Below are positions 35,051 to 43,761 of a DNA stretch of 64,000 nucleotides, one piece after another. This DNA is from Paenibacillus sp. (GTDB lineage: Bacteria; Bacillota; Bacilli; Paenibacillales; Paenibacillaceae). The stretch's first letter is position 1; each line of letters starts with the position of its first letter. Under the pieces are notes generated by a model, which was not told the origin of the DNA, made no database searches, and was given only the letters and a program-made list of their open reading frames with translations. The stretch is taken from positions 1-64,000 of the forward strand of contig JAIRVF010000099.1 of assembly GCA_031254035.1 (NCBI GenBank), read 5' to 3'. A program made the translations under genes and the position numbers.

Positions 35051-35570
35051 CTAAAACCTCCTGTCTGTATTGCAGCATCTTTTTCTACCACATCATAGCC
35101 CGTATTTATACGAAAGTATATACTTTCCTGATTTATTCAGAGGGAAACATTGATAAGACTTGTGGGTTTCCTTTTCCAAGTTTTTGAACACGGAAAAAGC
35201 TCGGCAGGGAGTACAGTCCTGACGGGCCTTTGTAAGTCTTTGGCTATGTTAAATTGCATCGTTGATAAATAAGAACAATCGTTACCTGATAAAGTGTTTC
35301 ATTAAGGCCAGTCTCAAGTACTGACTCTTAACTATATTATTCAATGGTTTTCAGGGAAAAAGTTGCGAAAGTGCATCCTTTTTCATTTGAATCGCCTAAA
35401 AGTCACATTGAAGAGCAAAATAAATGCACAATCGCAACAATTCTCCTAAAAACAAATATATAGCGTAAAAAGGATGCACAATTGCAAGCTTTTGGATACA
35501 CGACCCATCTGGAGCGCTGAAAGATCGGCGTGATTCTTTGGTCGAAAGTTTTTTAGCGGCACAAATAGTA
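35051..35570. other. Intergenic, no supported gene
   Basis: A minus-strand frame of 105 codons (35396-35713) runs through the terminator at 35571 and into the acyltransferase gene, so it is not accepted. No other structure was recognised. Confidence 0.4.
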
Positions 35571-35616
35571 AAGCAGCCATTTCCGGCATGATCGGGAATG
35601 GCCTTTTTGTGTTTTT
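35571..35616. terminator. Hairpin terminator past the acyltransferase gene
   Basis: GCCATTTCCGGCATGATCGG folding onto GGGAATGGC, with AAGCA before and TTTTTGTGTTTTT after on the plus strand. It probably works for the minus-strand gene too. Confidence 0.6.
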
Positions 35617-35634
35617 CACATGCTTTTTGTATTC

Positions 35635-36828
35635 TCACACGCTTTTTGTTTTCTCCATCTGCATGCTGCGTGTCCTTTTTTGAACGATAGGATCGAAGAT
35701 TCGCTTGCTCCACTGACCGAGGATCGAAAGGGTTTTCGCATCGACGAAAAGATAGAACAAATGGGCTAATGCAAAGATGAAGGGGGTTGTTAGTATAACA
35801 GTGAGGGTAACGCTCAATCCGTACGAGAATAGGGGGTGTAATTGATAGAAAATGTAAGATCCGAGCGAACAGATTATCGTAAAGTGGAGCAGATATAAGG
35901 AGAACGATATTTTACCAAGATAGGAGAACAGTTTTCGGCTAAAAAGCGATTGGAGGCGAGCAGAATTCAGAAGGGCCGTGAAGGTGAAAAATGCGCCTAG
36001 CGTATGGTAGAACACAAAAAACGAAAAGGACGAACTCTTCCAAACCAAGAAGGAATATACGCTGTTCTCGATACCCACATAAGGATAGGAGCCGAGATAT
36101 AACCCTACGCAAAGAAGAAGGGGGGTGATCCAAGGTCGCTGAATGACCGCCAGCCAATTTCGGCCACTGTACCTCAGATCGCTGAGCACCATGCCAAGCA
36201 CGAAACCTAAATAATACGAATCAATAAGCAGCACGGCGAGAATCGCATATGCGATGAACCGAAGTCTGAATCTGCCGACAGTCAAAAGAAATCCAAAGAT
36301 GAGGAAGGAGCCGAACAACTCATAAGTCATGGTCCACAACACTGGATTGTAAGCGGATCCATAATGAAAGAACGTGTGGAATAGGGCCTCTTGAATCATG
36401 ACGGGGAGATTGGAGCTGGCCAAAAACGGATCAGGCATCGAAGACAACGTCGTTTGGCGAATATCGTCAAAATACCCCAGACCAAGCAGCATGACCCCAT
36501 AGGCAAATACGACGGACAGGGTAGCCGGTACGGCTAATCGTAAATATCGACGCAGCGCGGAGGAGTAAATATGTATCTTATCTTTCGTCTGAAAATACCG
36601 CCAGCTCAGCACAAAACCGCTCAATACGAAAAAGACGCAGACAGAAAAATTGCCGTTGAACAATAGGTTCAGCGGTGTCCGTGCCACAAAGCTTTCAAAG
36701 CCGAAGTGGACAATCTCCGGTTTTCCTTCAAAGACAGAAGGCGCAAACACCTGAAAAAAATGAGAAACAACGACCACACAAGCCGCCAACCCTCTTAAAC
36801 CATCCAAATAAGTGATTTTCGATGCCAT
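35635..36828 (-). CDS. Acyltransferase 3 family membrane protein
   Basis: The protein (397 aa) has about ten membrane helices and the family opening ITYLDGLRGLAACVVVVSHF with the catalytic His in HFF, then CVFFVLSGFVLSWRYF and RRYLRLAVPATL. OatA/WecH-type enzymes O-acetylate sugars or cell-wall polymers. There is no SGNH domain. It is divergent from the AraC gene at 37000, with 171 bases between. The target polymer is unknown. Confidence 0.88.
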   Translation of the reverse strand: MASKITYLDGLRGLAACVVVVSHFFQVFAPSVFEGKPEIVHFGFESFVARTPLNLLFNGNFSVCVFFVLSGFVLSWRYFQTKDKIHIYSSALRRYLRLAVPATLSVVFAYGVMLLGLGYFDDIRQTTLSSMPDPFLASSNLPVMIQEALFHTFFHYGSAYNPVLWTMTYELFGSFLIFGFLLTVGRFRLRFIAYAILAVLLIDSYYLGFVLGMVLSDLRYSGRNWLAVIQRPWITPLLLCVGLYLGSYPYVGIENSVYSFLVWKSSSFSFFVFYHTLGAFFTFTALLNSARLQSLFSRKLFSYLGKISFSLYLLHFTIICSLGSYIFYQLHPLFSYGLSVTLTVILTTPFIFALAHLFYLFVDAKTLSILGQWSKRIFDPIVQKRTRSMQMEKTKSV

Positions 36829-36999
36829 ACAGGCTCAACTCCCCGTATTTTTGTGAATTTCAAGGTTCAATTTTATTCGATTCCCGAAAGGAATGATTGT
36901 ACTAACGTAACGAGTTGTAAACCACAGACGAATGGCAGACGAATGGCAAACGAAATGCAGGTGTTACGAAAAAGGGGATATATAGAGGAGTGATTTGAG

Positions 37000-37929
37000 A
37001 TGAAAAAGCTCGATATCGATCAATTGACACGCTTAGGGGTGATCTACTTTAACTCCAAGCTGGAGATGCTGGAAGATTTGCATTGCAAGATGTATCGCAT
37101 GGATTCCCTTGTCAGTTTGTCCACCCATTTTCATGACTATTTTCAGATCTGGTACGTATCCAAAGGGGAATTTCTGCACACGTTCGGCACACGGCAATAC
37201 CAGATCAAAAAAGGGGATCTGTTTCTTGTGCCCCCCTTTACGATGCACCGCATTCAGGCGTTCGAAAAAGAGAAGGTTGAAATTTTAGGTTGCGAATTTA
37301 TGCCGTCCTTCATCAACGAGCGTTTTGACGACTCCATAGGGGAGCAAACGTTTTTTGACTTCAACTATTTGAAGCACTTCTTAAATCCGGACTGCTCTCG
37401 TCATTCGCAGATTGTGTTTGATGGAGTAACGGATGGGAAAATCCGCAATTTGCTTCAGGACATGCTGACCGAATATGAGGAACGGACGCCGTTTTTTCCA
37501 ATCGCGCTGAAAGCGAGTCTGCTGCAGCTGTTATTGATCATTATTCGCCAGGTGAACGGGGAACTTGTAAAAGCCGGATTTCAAAAAATCGAAAGGTATC
37601 GAGACACGATGAATAAAGTGGTCGAATATATCGATCAAAACGCGCATGAGGACATCAAGCTGGAGCATATTTGCGCCATATCCAATATGTCGAAGCCGAC
37701 GATTTGCAGGCTGTTTAAAGAGTGGACAGGCAAGACCTTCAACCGCTATCTTGTTGATTTGCGCATCGCAAACGCGCTTGTACTGCTGCAGCGTCCGTCA
37801 CTGTCGGTCACGGAGGTATGTTATGCCACAGGGTTTAATGAGCTGGCTTATTTCTGCAGGATTTTCAAAAAGTACACAGGCATTTCTCCCAATCAATTCC
37901 GAAAACAGGCCATGAACAAGCAGCCCTAA
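37000..37929 (+). CDS. AraC-family regulator with cupin sensor domain (copy 2)
   Basis: The protein (309 aa) closely resembles the regulator at 21356 throughout (FNSKLEMLEDL, HFHDYFQIWYVSKGEFLHT, KTFNRYLVDLRI, YTGISPNQFRKQ). It has the cupin domain at about residues 30-110 and two helix-turn-helix motifs near residues 215-300. It has GAGGAGTG upstream. It heads a transport operon (binding protein and two permeases), which it probably activates. Confidence 0.92.
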   Translation: MKKLDIDQLTRLGVIYFNSKLEMLEDLHCKMYRMDSLVSLSTHFHDYFQIWYVSKGEFLHTFGTRQYQIKKGDLFLVPPFTMHRIQAFEKEKVEILGCEFMPSFINERFDDSIGEQTFFDFNYLKHFLNPDCSRHSQIVFDGVTDGKIRNLLQDMLTEYEERTPFFPIALKASLLQLLLIIIRQVNGELVKAGFQKIERYRDTMNKVVEYIDQNAHEDIKLEHICAISNMSKPTICRLFKEWTGKTFNRYLVDLRIANALVLLQRPSLSVTEVCYATGFNELAYFCRIFKKYTGISPNQFRKQAMNKQP

Positions 37930-37979
37930 ACTTTTAACGATAGTCCAACTTTAAGATACAAAAGTGAAATTAACTAAAA

Positions 37980-38000
37980 CGCTTACATGCTAACATATGG
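37980..38000 (+). promoter_or_regulatory. Copy of the motif found after the first AraC gene
   Basis: CGCTTACATGCTAACATATG matches 22343 at most positions. It lies 65 bases upstream of the binding-protein start. Confidence 0.35.
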
Positions 38001-38064
38001 GATAGTTGATGGCAGCAAACATGCTTCGTTGATGTTGCTGTCCAGATTTAAGGAGGGAAGTGAC

Positions 38065-39375
38065 ATGATGCGAAAAGGGAGTTTATGGGGGCTAATCTTT
38101 GTTTTTTTGCTTGTGATTTTATCCGGCTGCAGTGGTAAGGATACACCAAGCCCCGGAAAGGAAAGCGGCGAAACGAAAGGCGGAGATTCCAAAAAAGAGC
38201 CTGTTGAGCTTAGCTTTTGGTACGGATGGACCGGTCCAGAAGGGGAAGCGCTCGAAAAATTGATCAAGAAGTGGAATGATGCCAACCCCGATATTAAGGT
38301 GAAAGGGTTGTCGCAAAGCGATTACCAGAAGCAGCTGACGGCCATTACGGGAGGCAATCCTCCTGATGTCGCGTCGAACTTCGGTCAGGATGTCGTACCG
38401 TGGGGAGAACGGGGCGCCATGATGCCGCTGGATGATTTCATCAAGAAGGATAACGTTGATTTGGGCGATTTTGTGCCCGCTGCTCTCAGTTCCTCCCAAT
38501 CCAATGGGAAGACATATGCCATTCCGATTGCCATGCACGTATCGATGCTGTTTTATAACAAAGATCTGCTGGAAAAAGCAGGCCTGAATGGTCCTCCGGA
38601 AACGATGGGTCAGCTCAAAGAATACATCACGAAGCTAAGTGTCAAAGAGAATGGAGGAAAACTTCAGTAGCTTGGCCTATGGCCGGGGGTTGATGCCTTT
38701 ACGTTCAGTTACGCCTATGGCGGTACTTATTATGATGCGGACAAAAAGCAGGTGACTCCGGATAATGCGGGTGTTAAATCAGCCATCGAGTTCGGAAAGG
38801 GAATTTGGGATCAGTTCGGATCCAAGGAGCTGGATCGGTTCGCGTCTGGACTGGGCCAGTACATGTCGCCTCAGAATCCTTTCTTCACAGGCAGGTATGC
38901 GATGACGCTCGACGGCGAATGGCTGCCGACATTCATCAAACAGTTCGCACCAAACTTAAAATACGGTATTGCGCCAATTCCTTACGATGAAAACAATCCA
39001 AATCTTAAAAATCCGGGCAACGTATCCACTAGCGTATTTTATATTCCTAAAGGCGTAAAACACCCGGACGAATCATGGAAATTCCTGAAATGGATTACGG
39101 AACCAGAGCAAATGGCGGAGTTTACCGCGGCCCTCGGCAATTTGCCGACCAGAACTTCGCTGCAAACCAATGAAATTTACAAGGATGTGTCTGGCTTCCA
39201 GGAGTTTTTGCAATATGCTTCGAGTCCGAATCTGCATTCCTTCCCGGCCACAACATTTTCGTCGGAGTATATGACGGAGTTCTCGACACAATACAATGCG
39301 ATTCTGCGTGGAGAAGTCAGCGTGGATGAAGGATTGAAAAGGGTAAAAGATAAGATTCAGCCTCTAGTCAAATAA
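38065..39375 (+). pseudogene. Sugar ABC transporter solute-binding lipoprotein with an internal amber codon
   Basis: The frame (436 codons) has a lipoprotein signal (lipobox LSGC), then LSFWYGWTGPEGEALEKLIKKW, typical of family-1 sugar-binding proteins, and the usual full length of about 435 aa. Codon 202 is TAG (38668-38670, after GGKLQ); reading resumes in the same frame with LGLWPGVDAFTFSYAYGGTY and continues to the normal end. Nothing else looks decayed and both permeases are intact, so the mutation is recent, a sequencing error, or read through. AGGAGGGAAG precedes the ATG pair at 38065/38068. Confidence 0.85.
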
Positions 39376-39446
39376 TCCGACATAAGGATCTAGCTCAGCC
39401 GCTTAGGACCGGGTTAGATCCAATCTATCAGGAGGAGGACGGATTG

Positions 39447-40394
39447 ATGAGAGAATCCATCTCCGGCAAAGTTTCTTTAAGGAGAAAAGGTTGGACGAGA
39501 AGGGAATGGCATTACTTTTGGCTGGGACTTATCTTCGCTTCCCCATGGATCATCGGGTTCCTGATTTTTACCGTATATCCTTTCTTCAGCTCTCTATACT
39601 TCAGTTTGACGGAATATGATCTATTTAATCCCCCGAGATGGGTGGGCATAGACAATTACAAGGCAATCATGAAAGATCACAACTTTTATAAATCGATCAG
39701 CAATACGTTGTTTATGGCGTTTATATCCGTTCCTATCACGCTGTTCAGCTCTTTACTCATTGCCATGCTGCTGAACTTCAAAGTCAAAGGCATCAATTAT
39801 TATTGCACATTATATTATCTGCCTGCGGTTATACCTGGTGTCGCGAGCGCCCTGCTGTGGACATGGATGCTGAATCCAGACTTCGGCTTCGTCAACATTT
39901 TTCTGCGCTGGGTAGGCCTTCCCGATCCGGCTTGGCTGCTGGACCCTCAATTCACCAAACCTTCCCTGATTCTAATGGGACTTTGGGGCTCCGGAGCGGG
40001 TTCGCTAATTTTTCTGGCAGCTCTGCAAGGTGTTCCGCAAACCTATTACGAAGCGGCACAGGTCGATGGGGCCAACTGGTGGTATCGGTTTTGGAAAATT
40101 ACAGTCCCGGCGCTGTCGCCGATTATTTTATTCCAGCTCATTATGGGTTTGATCGGCGCGTTTCAAATTTTTACGGAATCTTATATTCTCGCGGGAGGAA
40201 AATCAGACAACTCCCTTGGCGGACCCGGGCAATCGTTATTATTTTACGCTGTTAATCTGTATCAGGAAGCCTTCATGAATTTGAAGATGGGCTACGCTTC
40301 GGCGCTTGCCTGGATCCTGTTCATTATTGTCATGTTGATTACGCTGCTGGTGCTGAAAACATCCAGACGCTGGGTCTATTACGGAGGTGAATAG
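39447..40394 (+). CDS. Sugar ABC transporter permease (MalF/UgpA-like)
   Basis: The protein (315 aa) has six membrane helices and the opening WLGLIFASPWIIGFLIFTVY of family-1 sugar permeases. The EAA loop reads YYEAAQVDGANWWYRFWKI. The ATG at 39447 follows GGAGGAGGA; a TTG at 39444 is less likely. It pairs with the next permease to form the pore. Confidence 0.92.
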   Translation: MRESISGKVSLRRKGWTRREWHYFWLGLIFASPWIIGFLIFTVYPFFSSLYFSLTEYDLFNPPRWVGIDNYKAIMKDHNFYKSISNTLFMAFISVPITLFSSLLIAMLLNFKVKGINYYCTLYYLPAVIPGVASALLWTWMLNPDFGFVNIFLRWVGLPDPAWLLDPQFTKPSLILMGLWGSGAGSLIFLAALQGVPQTYYEAAQVDGANWWYRFWKITVPALSPIILFQLIMGLIGAFQIFTESYILAGGKSDNSLGGPGQSLLFYAVNLYQEAFMNLKMGYASALAWILFIIVMLITLLVLKTSRRWVYYGGE

Positions 40395-40397
40395 CGG

Positions 40398-41231
40398 ATG
40401 AGTGCTGCAAAACTGCTTCGAACGAAAATTTTTCCGCACACAATGTTAATCCTGTTTTCTGTATTTTTTCTATTTCCTTTCGTATGGCTTGTGTTCACCT
40501 CGCTCAAGTCGTCGAATGAAATTTTCGAGCTGCCACCGCGGATCATTCCGGCATCTTTTCACTGGTCGAATTACAAGGCCGCATTTGAAACCGTGCCGTT
40601 TGGCCACTACATGCTGAACACGCTCATTATTTGTGTGGTATGTATCATTGGACAATTGTTTGCCGCTCCGCTCGTTGCCTATTCGATCTCTCGAATCCCG
40701 TGGATGGGAAGCAAAATAATTTTCGCAATCGTCCTGGCAACAATGATTCTGCCGTCGCAGGTACAGCTGATTCCGCAATACATTATTTTTGCAAAGCTCG
40801 GATGGATCAACACCATTCTACCGCTTACGATTGGGGCTTTTTTCGGTGCGCCATTCTATATTTTCCTATTGCGGCAGTTTCTCTTAGGCATTCCCAAAGA
40901 GCTGTCTGAAGCAGCAAAAATGGACGGGGCGTCGGAATTCAGGATCTACGCGCAAATCATTCTGCCTACATTGAAGCCTGCGTTAGCGACCGTTGCCTTG
41001 TTTACCTTCGTGGGTGCTTATACCGACTTTATGGGACCTTTGATTTACTTGAACGATGCCGCCAAATGGACGCTTACGCTCGGTCTGCAGGGTTTCCAGC
41101 AAGATCACGGGGCGCAATGGGAGAGGCTGATGGCCGCGTCGACGATTATGGCGATTCCGATGATCTTGCTCTATTTCTTCGGTCAAAAATACTATATGCA
41201 ATCGGGATCGGCTTTTACGGGGTTTAAGTAA
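40398..41231 (+). CDS. Sugar ABC transporter permease (MalG/UgpE-like)
   Basis: The protein (277 aa) has six helices, with TSLKSSNEIFELPPRIIPASF near the start and the EAA loop ELSEAAKMDGASEFRIYAQI. It begins three bases after the upstream permease stop. The ATPase is not encoded here; such importers often share an MsmX-type ATPase encoded elsewhere. Confidence 0.92.
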   Translation: MSAAKLLRTKIFPHTMLILFSVFFLFPFVWLVFTSLKSSNEIFELPPRIIPASFHWSNYKAAFETVPFGHYMLNTLIICVVCIIGQLFAAPLVAYSISRIPWMGSKIIFAIVLATMILPSQVQLIPQYIIFAKLGWINTILPLTIGAFFGAPFYIFLLRQFLLGIPKELSEAAKMDGASEFRIYAQIILPTLKPALATVALFTFVGAYTDFMGPLIYLNDAAKWTLTLGLQGFQQDHGAQWERLMAASTIMAIPMILLYFFGQKYYMQSGSAFTGFK

Positions 41232-41630
41232 GTGGGGCACGATCTATAATATGGATGCTAGTTACGGCCATGATCTGCATGATTTGGACAATTTCCAAGA
41301 TTATGATTACTGAAAACGGGCTCACCGTAGCAAAGCGGGTTTATCAATGAATAAACTACAAGGGGACTTGCAGTGGGAAGAATAATGAAGCAGCCATTCC
41401 GGGAGGGCAAGGGATGGCTGCTTTTTGTGTGGACGTCTTTAATATGGTAAAAGCCAGAAATGAAGCATGGGAGAATATCTAATATATGACACACATTGTT
41501 CATAATTATTATTTAAAAATGTAGACATTTGGCAATTAAACGCATCTATAATTGAAGTTAGTTTTAAAAAAAAGCCAATTTTTTGTTTAAAAGGAATAAC
41601 GTTCATTATTTCGCTAAGGAGTGACAAATC
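41232..41630. other. Intergenic with terminator and AT-rich leader
   Basis: It contains the terminator at 41388. From 41460 to 41620 it is AT-rich with no gene and leads to AAGGAG before the GTG at 41631. Confidence 0.45.
41388..41426 (+). terminator. Rho-independent terminator of the sugar ABC operon
   Basis: AAGCAGCCAT(TCC) pairs with (GGG)ATGGCTGCTT, followed by TTTGTG. Confidence 0.75.
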
Positions 41631-42890
41631 GTGGATGTGCTGAATATAAGCAGATATGCATTTATAACTGCTTTCTTCCTGTACTGTTTTGGATTTATAT
41701 TCTATATGATTGCATCCGGAGGGAAAAAGTGGAGGAACCGCGATCCGGAACTTCATATGAAGCGTTGGGGAAAGATAGCCTTTGTCATCTCCGTGCTAGG
41801 TTTTATGTGTCATATCATTTATTTCTTTACCCGCTGGGTTGGTGCAGGACATGTGCCAACAAGCAATATGTATGAATTTATGGCTTTTTTGGCGCTGGTT
41901 ATTATGCTTGTCTTCATCATCATTACCGCTATCTATCGTTCCTCCATTCTTGGGTTATTTACTTTGCCGCTTACCATCATCATCGATGCTTACGCCGCCG
42001 TTTTTCCACAAGAAGTTCAGCCGATCATTCCTGCATTAAAATCAGTCTGGCTCGGCATTCATGTTACGATGGCTGCTCTTGGCAGCGCATTCTTTGCTGT
42101 CGGGTCCGTGGCAGGGTTCATGTATCTGATTCGCGTGATTGATTTCCAAGGGGAATCGAAACGGGATAAACGCATGCAGCGCTGGCTTGAAGTGACGATT
42201 TATTTTGTCGTAGTCGTTGTTGCTTTCATCGGTACCGTCTTTGTTTTTCGGGGAATTGGATATGAAGCGGAATTTTTGCATAGAAATGAAATGGCAGCTG
42301 CCGAAGGACAAGCGTCCGTTTCGGAACATTCTGTCATTTACAAGATGCCTCCAATTTTTAAACCTTATAATAGCGAAGTCGTACATATGGATTCTTTCCT
42401 TGGTTTAAAAAACGCTGTTTTTGAAACACCTGCATGGATGAAAGGAGTCGATGCCGCACGTAAATGGAATACGGTCGTATGGTCATTTCTGAGCGGATCG
42501 TTGCTTTACGGAATAATAAGATTCTTATTGCGCAAACCGATTGGAGCGGTGCTCCATCCGTCCTTGAAGAGAATCGATCCTAATCATTTGGATGAAATCA
42601 GTTACCGGGCCATCGCTCTTGGTTTCCCGGTGTACACTTTAGGTGCACTTATTTTCGCCATGATCTGGGCCAGTGTTGCTTGGGGCCGATTTTGGGCATG
42701 GGATCCAAAGGAAGTATGGGCTCTGATCACTTGGTTGTTCTACAGCGCATATTTGCATTTGCGGTTGTCCAGAAGCTGGCATGGGCTTCGTTCAGCGTGG
42801 TTGGCCGTTATCGGCTATATCGTCGTCATGTTTACTTTGATCGGCATCAATTTAATTATTGCCGGGTTGCATTCTTATGCTGGGGTGTAG
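41631..42890 (+). CDS. Cytochrome c biogenesis protein ResC/CcsA-like
   Basis: The protein (419 aa) has eight or more helices and the heme-handling WWD-type motif WGRFWAWDPKEVWALITWLF, followed by conserved His residues (AYLHLRLSRSWHG). System II heme delivery normally needs ResB as partner, but no resB is next to it. An extracellular-facing loop near residues 215-270 is longer than usual. The start is GTG at 41631 after AAGGAG. Confidence 0.88.
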   Translation: MDVLNISRYAFITAFFLYCFGFIFYMIASGGKKWRNRDPELHMKRWGKIAFVISVLGFMCHIIYFFTRWVGAGHVPTSNMYEFMAFLALVIMLVFIIITAIYRSSILGLFTLPLTIIIDAYAAVFPQEVQPIIPALKSVWLGIHVTMAALGSAFFAVGSVAGFMYLIRVIDFQGESKRDKRMQRWLEVTIYFVVVVVAFIGTVFVFRGIGYEAEFLHRNEMAAAEGQASVSEHSVIYKMPPIFKPYNSEVVHMDSFLGLKNAVFETPAWMKGVDAARKWNTVVWSFLSGSLLYGIIRFLLRKPIGAVLHPSLKRIDPNHLDEISYRAIALGFPVYTLGALIFAMIWASVAWGRFWAWDPKEVWALITWLFYSAYLHLRLSRSWHGLRSAWLAVIGYIVVMFTLIGINLIIAGLHSYAGV

Positions 42891-43154
42891 GTAACATCGA
42901 TCAGGGAAATGCATCGAATTGAATTCGAACATCTTGTTTCTTATGTAATTTTTGCCGTCCTCATTTGCTTCATTTGTGATATGTAAGTTCATACTTTAGA
43001 CGCTCCTTATCAGAAATCAATGGCAGAGAAAAAAATCAAGCTATAAATACAGCTTAGCACACCAACTGCAGCATCTGGTGGTAAACAATGTTTTATCTGA
43101 ATCTTTACTGCCATCGCTTATTCGTAAAGATAGAAAGGCTAACATTAGGCATGG
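42891..43154. other. Intergenic, nothing recognised
   Basis: No gene, repeat or hairpin was found before the palindrome at 43155. Confidence 0.35.
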
Positions 43155-43182
43155 GAACCTGCAGGTTCTCTTGTGTTATAAT
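43155..43182 (+). promoter_or_regulatory. Palindrome and -10 box upstream of the small antitoxin-like gene
   Basis: GAACCTGCAGGTTC (43155-43168) is a perfect 14-base palindrome at the -35 position of a TATAAT (43177-43182). The GAAC-N6-GTTC spacing is not the LexA N4 spacing, so an autoregulatory antitoxin site fits better. Confidence 0.45.
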
Positions 43183-43208
43183 CGAAATAACCGAATTTAG
43201 GTGATGGG

Positions 43209-43397
43209 ATGGTGAAACGCATGAACCAAATAAAAGATTTGCAAAAGCTGATCAAACTCACTGGAGATCGTGCTAAGCTGGATGCCAAGGCTAACGAAAC
43301 ATATATTGTTTATAAGACAGAAGAAGGCCAGATTGTAAAAGAATATAGTGACGGTCATATCATTCCTGTTACGGAGCAGGACTCCCCTCATGTATGA
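43209..43397 (+). CDS. Small protein, possible antitoxin partner
   Basis: The protein (62 aa) reads MVKRMNQIKDLQKLIKLTGD then YIVYKTEEGQIVKEYSDGHI. It has AGGTGATGG upstream. It ends ATGTATGA, overlapping the start of a fragment with a P-loop. The layout (small gene, overlapping NTPase) is that of a zeta-type toxin-antitoxin pair. Function is inferred from position only. Confidence 0.6.
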   Translation: MVKRMNQIKDLQKLIKLTGDRAKLDAKANETYIVYKTEEGQIVKEYSDGHIIPVTEQDSPHV

Positions 43398-43593
43398 ATT
43401 ATCACCGATGATGTATATTTTTGCTGGGAACAATGGAAGCGGGAAACCTATCGTTCAGACTCCATGCCATCTTGGGTTGAATGTATATTGGATAACTAGA
43501 GATTATAGTAAGAACAGTCAGGAATTTGGGGCTGTTCTTTTTTATTCTATGCCACCAATGTACTCGCCCAAAAAGGCTCCATATAGCGAATGA
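43390..43593 (+). pseudogene. N-terminal remnant of a zeta-toxin-like P-loop kinase
   Basis: The frame starts MYELSPMMYIFAGNNGSGK, the standard opening of zeta-toxin/AAA-type NTPases (FAGxNGSGKST). After Lys the sequence diverges (PIVQTPCHLG) and ends after 67 codons, whereas family members have about 190-270. The Thr/Ser of the Walker motif is lost, so the fragment cannot be active. The ATG overlaps the small gene upstream. Confidence 0.6.
43510..43546 (+). terminator. Rho-independent terminator
   Basis: AAGAACAG, loop, CTGTTCTT followed by TTTT, inside the broken zeta-like frame. Confidence 0.6.
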
Positions 43594-43761
43594 TTTTCGC
43601 GAGGGATTTCGTTTGTTAGTCGTTATATCTAAAAAAAATTACCCCAATTTTGGGCACCCCCATTATCCAGTTTGCATAAGATATCAAAACTTCAATGGGC
43701 TTCGTTTTTTATTTCCCCATTAGGTTATACCCATGTTGCGCTTAAAGAGAGGTGTTAAACT

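Noticed and set aside
35396-35713. 105-codon minus-strand frame
   Set aside because: It crosses a terminator hairpin and overlaps the acyltransferase gene on the same strand; composition is not protein-like.
43155-43168. LexA (SOS) box
   Set aside because: GAAC and GTTC are six bases apart rather than four, so the spacing does not fit.
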